5,284 nucleotides of DNA. It comes from Muribaculaceae bacterium. GTDB lineage: Bacteria > Bacteroidota > Bacteroidia > Bacteroidales > Muribaculaceae. Shown here in pieces: positions 1 through 5,284 of this stretch (position 1 is its first letter; each line of letters opens with the position of its first letter). The stretch covers positions 1-5,284 of the forward strand of contig JAIDTS010000069.1 of NCBI GenBank assembly GCA_029060585.1, read 5' to 3'. The notes below the pieces were generated by a model, which was not told the DNA's origin, made no database searches, and saw only the letters and a program-made list of their open reading frames with translations. The translations under genes were made by a program, and so were the position numbers.

Positions 1-12
1 GGGTGGGAGTTG

Positions 13-32
13 GGGAGAGCTGGAGCTCTCCC
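13..32 (-). terminator. Perfect inverted repeat after ispF, possible terminator
   Basis: GGGAGAGCT (13-21) and AGCTCTCCC (24-32) are perfect reverse complements, forming a GC-rich stem of 8 bp with a TGGA-type 4-base loop (9 bp if the loop is only two bases). It begins three bases after the ispF stop codon on the minus strand. The following minus-strand sequence, CAACTCCCACCC, has no T-run, and the window ends there. It is therefore a strong hairpin in the right place for a terminator or a 3'-end stabiliser, but not a classic Rho-independent terminator on what can be seen. Confidence 0.5.
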
Positions 33-35
33 ATC

Positions 36-512
36 CTATGGCTTCTGCAGGAGGCAGACGGCGAGGGCCGATATGCCTTCGCGGCGTCCTGTGAAGCCGA
101 GTTTTTCCGTTGTCGTGGCCTTTACGGAGACATTGTCAATGTCGGTCTTCATTACATCGGCAAGAGTCTGCCGCATTTCATCGATATAGGGGCGGAACTT
201 AGGAGCCTCCGCGCAAATAGTTATGTCGCAGTTGGCGAGCTCATAGCCGTGATCGCGAACGAGTCGCATCACGTGGCTGAGCAGGATCTTGCTGTCGATT
301 CCCTTATATTGCGGGTCAGAGTCGGGGAAATGCTTCCCGATATCGCCGAGGGCGAGCGCCCCGAGGAGAGCGTCGCAGAGGGCGTGAATGGCCACGTCAG
401 CGTCGCTATGGCCGAGGAGGCCATGAGTGTGGGGTATGTTTATGCCGCAGATCCATAGGTCGCGGTCTTCCACCAGCCGGTGTACGTCGTAGCCTTGTCC
501 GATGCGAAGCAT
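36..512 (-). CDS. ispF: 2-C-methyl-D-erythritol 2,4-cyclodiphosphate synthase IspF
   Basis: This cytoplasmic enzyme of the MEP isoprenoid pathway converts CDP-methylerythritol 2-phosphate to methylerythritol 2,4-cyclodiphosphate and CMP; the family works as a homotrimer with Zn at each subunit interface. The 158-residue product has the family's usual length and near-textbook motifs. The metal ligands are D9 and H11 in GYDVHR and H43 in the [14 protein letters not shown] helix. HSDADV follows at 35-40, [12 protein letters not shown] at 56-67, and the C-terminal signature [13 protein letters not shown] at 131-143. The ATG at 510-512 places GQGYDVH at the standard distance from the N-terminus; no clear Shine-Dalgarno site precedes it. 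It is the last gene visible in the minus-strand set, 70 bases after porV. It is a housekeeping enzyme with no evident functional link to secretion, so the association is probably only transcriptional. No damage is seen. Identification is very secure. Confidence 0.97.
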   Translation of the reverse strand: MLRIGQGYDVHRLVEDRDLWICGINIPHTHGLLGHSDADVAIHALCDALLGALALGDIGKHFPDSDPQYKGIDSKILLSHVMRLVRDHGYELANCDITICAEAPKFRPYIDEMRQTLADVMKTDIDNVSVKATTTEKLGFTGRREGISALAVCLLQKP

Positions 513-526
513 GTTTGTAAGTTTTT

Positions 527-568
527 TAGTTTTCAGCTGTCAGCTGTCAGCTGTCAGTTTTCAGTTTT
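527..568. repeat. Heptamer tandem repeat between porV and ispF
   Basis: Six consecutive 7-base units fill this stretch, read on the plus strand: TAGTTTT, CAGCTGT, CAGCTGT, CAGCTGT, CAGTTTT, CAGTTTT. The core is three identical CAGCTGT copies (534-554), flanked by units where GCTGT is replaced by GTTTT. Each CAGCTG is its own reverse complement, so the first and third copies can pair as a 6-bp stem around an 8-base loop in RNA or single-stranded DNA. The array occupies most of the 70-base gap, from 15 bases before the ispF ATG to 15 bases after the porV stop. Similar heptamer arrays are common between genes in Bacteroidetes and cyanobacteria; the copy number is likely to vary between strains. 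Confidence 0.85.
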
Positions 569-582
569 TATTTAGGAGTATG

Positions 583-1815
583 TCAGCGGCGTTTGCCGAG
601 GAGGTCGCGGATGCCGTCCATGTCGAAGCTGAGGGTGAAGCGCATGGTCTGGTCGAGGGGTGAGCTCTGCGCAGTCGCGAGCATATATGAGGCATCGAGA
701 CGCACCACATTGAGCGAGAACCCGGCACCGAAACCGAAATAGCTTCTTCCTCCCTTCATAGCGTTCTCGTAGTTATAGCCCATGCGGACGAAAAACTGGT
801 CGTTGTAGGAATACTCCGCACCGAGCGACACGTTTATCTCCTTCAGCTCCTCAGCAAAACCGCCGGGAGCATCTGAGAAACTCTTGAAGATGCCCGTGAT
901 TGGCGACATAGTCTCCCATTTCTGGAGAGCGTCGTCGAACGCCGCCACATTCTCTGACTCTGTCTTGTCAGGGTCGTAGTAGGAACCTCCGGGATTTACA
1001 TAGTCGCTCTCACGCGGCTTCGTAGGCACGAGAAGTTTGTTGAGGTCCACTCCAATAGAAAGCAGGTTGAAGTCGGCGAGGGGAAAGGTGAAGTTGGTTC
1101 CGAGACGCAGGTTGGTGGGGAGATAATAATAGTTTGTCCCGTGGTCGTAGCTCACCTTCGAACCTATATTGCTGACGTTGAAACCCCAGCTCCACTGGCA
1201 CTCGCTGCGTCCGATGAGAGGGAAGGTGGTGTAGTAGCCACTGAGGTCTACCGCGAACGCCGAACCGGCAGTATTAGTGTCGCCTGAGTATGAATCCTCA
1301 TATGAGAGGTCGGAAAGGATATAGCGGAGCACGACACCCATCGAGAACTTCTCGCTGAGTTTTCTCGAATAACCGAAATCGAGAGCGAACTCATAGGGAT
1401 TGATAGTGTTTGCTCCCCCTTCGTCGACAATCACCTCTCCGAGCGAGAAATAGCGCAGGGACGCGCTAATAGCTTGATTGTCGGCGCTTCCGAGCTTCAG
1501 GTAGCCGCTGAGGTCGGCGAGGAAGATGTCGTTGACTATCTTTCGGAGCCAGGGAGTATAACTGATGCCCACGCCACCAGCCGAATAGGCGAAGGCATAC
1601 TTCGACGGATTCCAGAACTGTGCGTTGATATCGGCGTCGGTGGCCGCGCCGAGGTTGCCCATCGCGCTTCCGCGCGCATCGGGAGTGATGCTGAGAGTCG
1701 TCACGCCGGTCTGCACCGGATTGAACTCATTGTCTTTTATGTCGTTGTCGCTTGCCGACGCGTAGGACGCAATCGCTGCAGCCGCAATCGTGCAGAGTGT
1801 TCTTGAAGTAGTCAT
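583..1815 (-). CDS. porV: Type IX secretion outer-membrane shuttle protein PorV (LptO)
   Basis: PorV is a FadL/OmpP1-like outer-membrane beta-barrel. In Porphyromonas gingivalis it binds the C-terminal sorting domain of T9SS cargo after translocation and forms the attachment complex with PorU. The 410-residue product starts with a Sec signal peptide (residues 1 to about 22: basic start, alanine-rich core, likely cut after SASA). A mature segment follows with ITPDARGSAMGNLGAATD at about 43-60 and FWNPSKYAF at 67-75, both typical of the PorV/OmpP1 N-terminal region. Most of the rest is alternating amphipathic beta strands. A long loop at about 262-325 contains SPITGIFKSFSDAPGGF (304-320), which I recognise as a PorV hallmark. 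The last strand is MRFTLSFDM (391-399), followed by a short basic tail ending in GKRR. Length is close to known PorV proteins (about 390 residues). The ATG at 1813-1815 is supported by the signal peptide. PorU lies upstream, separated by one small gene. Confidence 0.93.
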   Translation of the reverse strand: MTTSRTLCTIAAAAIASYASASDNDIKDNEFNPVQTGVTTLSITPDARGSAMGNLGAATDADINAQFWNPSKYAFAYSAGGVGISYTPWLRKIVNDIFLADLSGYLKLGSADNQAISASLRYFSLGEVIVDEGGANTINPYEFALDFGYSRKLSEKFSMGVVLRYILSDLSYEDSYSGDTNTAGSAFAVDLSGYYTTFPLIGRSECQWSWGFNVSNIGSKVSYDHGTNYYYLPTNLRLGTNFTFPLADFNLLSIGVDLNKLLVPTKPRESDYVNPGGSYYDPDKTESENVAAFDDALQKWETMSPITGIFKSFSDAPGGFAEELKEINVSLGAEYSYNDQFFVRMGYNYENAMKGGRSYFGFGAGFSLNVVRLDASYMLATAQSSPLDQTMRFTLSFDMDGIRDLLGKRR

Positions 1816-1870
1816 GAATATTTAACGTGAAGAGAGTCGGTTTTATTATTCATTCAGGGGGGCGCAAGGT
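1816..1870 (-). other. 55-base leader between FAH-fold gene and porV
   Basis: This gap contains a C-rich start next to the FAH-fold stop codon and then an A/T-rich stretch (AATAATAAAACC and TTAAATATTC) leading to the porV ATG. I see no hairpin with a T-tract and no match to the Bacteroidetes promoter consensus (TTTG about 19-25 bases before TAnnTTTG). The A/T-rich stretch just before the ATG is the usual translation-initiation context in this phylum. The simplest reading is that porV is read from the upstream transcript, though a weak internal promoter cannot be excluded. Confidence 0.4.
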
Positions 1871-2479
1871 CTATCTGATGTTGAACCGCAATGACTCCTC
1901 TCCGAAGATCGAAAGACGCAATGTCTGTCCGGGGCTTACCTGCGGACCGCTCGAGGGAAGGCCAGCGAGAATGATGTCGCCGGTCTTTAGTGTATTGTCA
2001 ACGCTCAGGGCCGCCAACGTCTCATCAACAGGGAGTCCGGCAGCCTGAAGCGTGAAAGACTCCTGACGGATATCCCCTTCAGATTCAATCGTCATTCCTA
2101 CGGGGCATTCAGGAATCTTCCCGAACTCCACGGCACGGAATCTACCGAGGGCCAGACTTCTATCATAACTGACAGCAGAAGTCCAAGGGAGGCCTTCGAT
2201 GACCGATCTTTCAAGACAATTGGCCGCCACAAAGACAACCGCGGGGGCCACCGCGTCGACATATCTATGGGCGAACCTCGGGGCTATACCCTTGCCGAGT
2301 TTTCCGATCCTCAAGGCCAACGCCATCCTCGCCTCGAAAAGGGAATCGAAATCGGGAACGAAATAGGGGTTGCCCCCCTGCAGGATTGCGGAAGGAGAAA
2401 CGAGAGTCCATACTGGGCCGGAGATGCCGGATGCCAGGTCAGCCCTGATCATATTATTGACTATAGCGTAAACTGTCAT
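1871..2479 (-). CDS. FAH-fold protein, probable catalytically dead pseudoenzyme
   Basis: The 202-residue product resembles the short fumarylacetoacetate hydrolase (FAH/FAHD) family, whose members hydrolyse or decarboxylate acylpyruvates and oxaloacetate using Mg or Mn. Family landmarks survive: GNPYFVPDF (36-44), RIGKLGKGIAPRFAHRY (57-73), GLPW (96-99), YDRS...LG (105-112) and the terminal TGDIILAGLPSSGP (166-179), which corresponds to the usual GDIIxTGTPxGVGP. The active site does not survive. By my alignment to remembered Bacteroidales FAH proteins, the two Glu of the YExE metal site are R51 and A53, the metal-binding Asp is V82, the catalytic Lys is V103, and the Thr of GTP is L174. The frame is intact and of full family length, so this is not a decayed gene. 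The ATG at 2477-2479 is chosen because the homology begins there; an upstream extension to 2707 would run antiparallel-free but out of frame inside porU. The cytoplasm is the likely location, as no signal peptide is seen. Function is unknown. Confidence 0.8.
   Translation of the reverse strand: MTVYAIVNNMIRADLASGISGPVWTLVSPSAILQGGNPYFVPDFDSLFEARMALALRIGKLGKGIAPRFAHRYVDAVAPAVVFVAANCLERSVIEGLPWTSAVSYDRSLALGRFRAVEFGKIPECPVGMTIESEGDIRQESFTLQAAGLPVDETLAALSVDNTLKTGDIILAGLPSSGPQVSPGQTLRLSIFGEESLRFNIR
2476..2479 (-). promoter_or_regulatory. ATGA stop/start overlap, translational coupling site
   Basis: Read on the minus strand, the bases ATGA hold both the ATG of the FAH-fold gene (2479-2477) and the TGA of porU (2478-2476). 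Such overlaps usually mean that a ribosome finishing the first gene re-initiates on the second. No purine-rich ribosome-binding site is visible in the 20 bases before the ATG, which are A/T-rich with GCAGTTCCGG. This supports coupling as the way the small protein is made, although Bacteroidetes often lack Shine-Dalgarno sites anyway. Confidence 0.75.
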
Positions 2480-5284
2480 TTTGCCGGAACTGCTATTTTT
2501 TTGCTTTGGGAGGAAGATAGACCGTCTTGAGACGAGACGGTAGCCCGAAGGTTGTAGATACCCCGAGGGAGACGGTTTCCGTTGGAGTCGTTCAGGTCCC
2601 AGACAAAGGAGAAAGAACTGTTGCTGTCGGAATAAGCCTTCCGCTCCTGACTCCACAGCAGATTGCCCGAGAGGTCGAAGCATTCCAGCCTGCACAGAAG
2701 AGTGCACATCGCCCTGTCGGTGGTGAGCCTCACGCTCAGCTGGTCTTTCTCGCGGCTATAGAATGAAGTCATCTCCGCAACCTCGGGACGCATGTTGAGA
2801 CCGACAATGAAGCCGACCGTCTCGCTCGAGGAATTGTTGGCATTATCCCATACCGTGAGTGTCAGCTCATGCTTTCCAGGCTCGAGACCGAGCAAAGGAT
2901 ATGCTATGCTGCCCTTAGTCTCGTCGTCGGGGTCGGGCAGGAAATACTGGCAGACATCGTCGTAAACCTTTTCCGAGTCGAGAACCAGGCTCATCCTGTG
3001 TCCGATTCCAGCATCGGAGATGTTTATGCCGCTCTCGTCGCTGAACACCGCAATCGCCACAGGATTCGAGTCTACAGTAGCCCCCTTAGCTCCGGAAGCC
3101 GCTCCGACTCCGAAATCCTCAATGATGGGACCGTCGGTGTCGTCGGCCGCGTCGGAGTCATATCCATAGACGTAAAGCATATCCGTAGAACCGTTGGCCT
3201 CCGCCTTAAGGACGGGGTCGTAGGCATAAAGGGTGATCATGGCAGGGGCGAAATTGTTTGAAATCTCAGTCGGCATGAGAATAGTAGTCTCCCATCTTCC
3301 GTCGGCAACATTGGTGCTTCCAGTAGCGAGCTTATCCTTTCTGTCCTGATAGACCGACTCCACGCCGCTTTCGCCCCAACCGTGGGTGTGCACGCTTGTC
3401 TCGGCATCGAATAGGGTGAACTGTACGGGTCCGTTGAAAGGCACCGTGTTTCCCTCACTGTCGACCACTCGGCCCGACATGCTTACGGCTGACCGGCTCT
3501 TTAGCACCGGGGCGTCGGGCAGACTGACAGGCAGGGGGGCTCCCGCTATCGATTCGATACATACGGTATATTCCGCCAGCGGCATCCGCAGGGCAGGATC
3601 ACCGAAAAGATGATATCGGAGCATATTGTTGTCGGGTGTCTCGGTAAGGTTCTTTCCGAGGCGCAGGATATCGCCGAGACGCTGGCCCTTGCCGTCGGCG
3701 TCCCTTTTCGTCATCTGTCGAGAAATTGAATTGGAAATGTGGGCATTGTTGGAAATATATACCGTACGGCTCGGGGTTATCACAGCAATGGCGCCACCGG
3801 CAGGGTTGGTCAGCATGATCTCCGCTCCGCTCACATCCTCGGCGTCCCATTTTCCGAAGCTGCATGTGGCCGCGTAGAGGACGGGCAGATACTGGTTGGA
3901 CATGCCGTTGATATCGTTCCACGTGAGAAGTTTCTCATGTGTCCACTCCTTAGGATTGGCGTGTCCGATGTATGATATCAGCGAGGCACCCTCCTTCTGC
4001 CACTTCATGAGCATCCTCTGCCGGGCATCGGGGAAAGTCAGGCCGGATCCGGTCTGCTTTCTTTCATAAGCGTCGAGATAGACGCGGTCGTAAGCATAGT
4101 TCACGCCTGCGGGATTGGCCATCATGCTCGAGATGGCCGACTGCGCCTGCCTGAGATGGTTGGCGGAGTCTCCGTCGTCGGCTATCACCATCACATTGTT
4201 GCGCCAAATGCCGTAGATTGGCTCCGTCATATATGCCTCGAGTTTGGAGGCTACAGTCTCGGCCTCATAAGCCGAGGTCACGGTGTAGCGTCCTACCGCC
4301 ACGAGGAGTTTTCTGGAAGACATGGGCCTCTCCGAAGTCTCATCTTCCAGCATTGCGATGAAATCGTCGGTGCTGTAAGATGTAGTCTCGCTCAGTGCGT
4401 TGGGCGACTGCCATATCAAAGTCCTCGGATAGCCGGCCTTCTGCGTCTCCGGATTCTTGCCCTTCTGGTCGTAGGTAGGGCGTCCCATCAGGAGGCAATA
4501 GCCGAACCTTGTGCCTTGGGGGTCAGCCTCGCTGCGGTCGTGCCACATCTTGAGAAGTTTCCTGAACGCCGAGACATCGGCGTTTCCGCTTGAGAACTCA
4601 TTGAAAATCTTATCCGGGGTGAGCACATGGACAGTCATCCCGTCGAAGGAGCGGTGAAGGTCGGCAATGCGCTCGGCAGCCGCCATGTAGGCGTCGGGGG
4701 TGATTATCACCATGTCGGGTGTCGGCATGGCGTGTATGTCCTGGTTGGAGACCTTGAAGCGACCGGGCACGGCAGCTCCTTTGGCCGAGGGCTCGAACGC
4801 TATGAGTTCCCTGAATCCGCTTTCGCGGATACCAATCGTCAGCGAGCCGTCTGAAGCGTTGAAAGAGCCTTTAACCTCCTTGATGTCCCACGGACGAGTG
4901 ACATCCCAGACAACAGTCTGCTCCGACGCCCCGCTTATGCGGTAGGCTGTAGGCGTCTTAGGATTGACAGTGAAATGAAGACGGGCATCGCGGAGCACGA
5001 GATTGCGTTCGTATTCCACCTCTATCCAGTCGAGACGGGCTGTGTTGACCACTCCTGCCTGAGAATACTCTATGCCCACAGCGAGCGAGCTTCCAACACC
5101 TGAAACCTTCTTGACGGAGGTAGCCAGACGATAGTACTGGTCGCTTGACGTGACGGACGAAATGCGGTCGTCGGATGTAGCGGGAAGGCGTTCACCGTTC
5201 GCGCTCACGAGGAAACTGCTTGAAGCACCTGTAGTATTGGCTCCGAACATCAACCTGATCCTTGCTTCTCCTGTAGCGTTGTCG
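2476..5284 (-). CDS. porU: Type IX secretion sortase PorU, gingipain-like C25 cysteine peptidase (5' partial)
   Basis: PorU is the cell-surface sortase of the T9SS: it removes the C-terminal sorting domain of cargo and links the cargo to anionic LPS. The frame stays open to the right edge, so the start and signal peptide lie outside; about 935 residues are visible, against roughly 1,150 in the P. gingivalis protein. Numbering from TTG at 5253, a beta-rich N-terminal part ends in RLDWIEVEYERNL (73-85). The C25 domain spans about 175-556, opening with MVIITPDAY and VLTPDKIFNEFSSG and closing with HLFGDPALRMPL. The catalytic dyad is intact: His431 in SYIGHAN (codon 3961-3963) and Cys464 in AATCSFGKWD (codon 3862-3864). 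Next come a beta-sandwich (about 590-700), an Ig-like region containing DESGINISDAGIGHRMSL (739-756) and LEPGKHELTLTVWDNANNSS, and a FlgD-like terminal domain with WDLNDSNGNRLPRGIYNL (885-902). The stop overlaps the next gene by four bases. Confidence 0.95.
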   Translation of the reverse strand, partial: DNATGEARIRLMFGANTTGASSSFLVSANGERLPATSDDRISSVTSSDQYYRLATSVKKVSGVGSSLAVGIEYSQAGVVNTARLDWIEVEYERNLVLRDARLHFTVNPKTPTAYRISGASEQTVVWDVTRPWDIKEVKGSFNASDGSLTIGIRESGFRELIAFEPSAKGAAVPGRFKVSNQDIHAMPTPDMVIITPDAYMAAAERIADLHRSFDGMTVHVLTPDKIFNEFSSGNADVSAFRKLLKMWHDRSEADPQGTRFGYCLLMGRPTYDQKGKNPETQKAGYPRTLIWQSPNALSETTSYSTDDFIAMLEDETSERPMSSRKLLVAVGRYTVTSAYEAETVASKLEAYMTEPIYGIWRNNVMVIADDGDSANHLRQAQSAISSMMANPAGVNYAYDRVYLDAYERKQTGSGLTFPDARQRMLMKWQKEGASLISYIGHANPKEWTHEKLLTWNDINGMSNQYLPVLYAATCSFGKWDAEDVSGAEIMLTNPAGGAIAVITPSRTVYISNNAHISNSISRQMTKRDADGKGQRLGDILRLGKNLTETPDNNMLRYHLFGDPALRMPLAEYTVCIESIAGAPLPVSLPDAPVLKSRSAVSMSGRVVDSEGNTVPFNGPVQFTLFDAETSVHTHGWGESGVESVYQDRKDKLATGSTNVADGRWETTILMPTEISNNFAPAMITLYAYDPVLKAEANGSTDMLYVYGYDSDAADDTDGPIIEDFGVGAASGAKGATVDSNPVAIAVFSDESGINISDAGIGHRMSLVLDSEKVYDDVCQYFLPDPDDETKGSIAYPLLGLEPGKHELTLTVWDNANNSSSETVGFIVGLNMRPEVAEMTSFYSREKDQLSVRLTTDRAMCTLLCRLECFDLSGNLLWSQERKAYSDSNSSFSFVWDLNDSNGNRLPRGIYNLRATVSSQDGLSSSQSKKIAVPAK

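Noticed and set aside
3..458. A 151-codon open frame on the plus strand
   Set aside because: It lies antisense to ispF, which has unmistakable family motifs. The product has no recognisable domain, and long antisense frames are common in GC-rich genes.
1474..1806. A 110-codon open frame on the plus strand
   Set aside because: It is antisense to the N-terminal part of porV, including the signal peptide region, and its product has no family features.
2480..2707. An upstream in-frame start that would lengthen the FAH-fold protein by 76 residues
   Set aside because: The extra residues lie entirely within the porU coding region in another frame, are low in family similarity (Gln/Ser/Leu-rich) and precede the point where FAH homology begins at the 2479 ATG.
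3237..3922. Two minus-strand open frames (3237-3458 and 3599-3922) overlapping porU, considered as signs of a frameshift
   Set aside because: The porU frame is continuous through both and matches PorU motifs throughout, so these are alternative-frame shadows with Arg/Ser-rich products.
4156..4593. A 145-codon open frame on the plus strand
   Set aside because: It is antisense to the C25 peptidase domain of porU, shows no recognisable motif and is explained by the codon bias of the real gene.
5248..5253. TTG/ATG at 5253-5248 as the true start of porU
   Set aside because: The frame continues without a stop to the window edge, no signal peptide follows this point although PorU is exported, and the family is about 200 residues longer. 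The gene is simply cut by the window.
1..5284. CRISPR array, tRNA or rRNA gene, insertion sequence or phage genes
   Set aside because: Nearly all of the window is occupied by four coding genes. I see no spaced direct repeats, tRNA-like cloverleaf, transposase motif or terminal inverted repeats.

Overview
This window looks like a chromosomal segment of a Bacteroidetes bacterium, most likely a gut-type member of the order Bacteroidales. The evidence is a PorU-type C25 signal peptidase and a PorV-type outer-membrane protein, which are type IX secretion system (T9SS) components essentially confined to this phylum. Start sites also lack clear Shine-Dalgarno sequences, as is usual there. The fairly GC-rich codon use would fit Muribaculaceae or a related family, but the family assignment is only an inference.

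All convincing genes lie on the minus strand, so they read from the right edge to the left: porU (5' end cut off by the window, about 5284 to 2476), a small fumarylacetoacetate-hydrolase (FAH)-fold protein (2479 to 1871), porV (1815 to 583) and ispF (512 to 36). PorU and the FAH-fold gene overlap by four bases (ATGA). The next two gaps are 55 and 70 bases. A perfect 9-bp inverted repeat follows the ispF stop codon and may end the transcript. No gene-free stretch longer than 70 bases is present.

PorU and PorV are partners: PorV is the outer-membrane shuttle that carries T9SS cargo to PorU, the cell-surface sortase that removes the C-terminal sorting domain and attaches the cargo to anionic lipopolysaccharide. 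IspF is an unrelated housekeeping enzyme of the MEP isoprenoid pathway that appears to share the transcription unit.

The most interesting item is the small gene between porU and porV. It aligns by eye along its whole length with FAH-family proteins, but every metal-binding and catalytic position I can place has been replaced. It therefore looks like a conserved-length pseudoenzyme that is translationally coupled to the T9SS sortase. A second point of interest is a heptamer tandem repeat (about six units) between porV and ispF.
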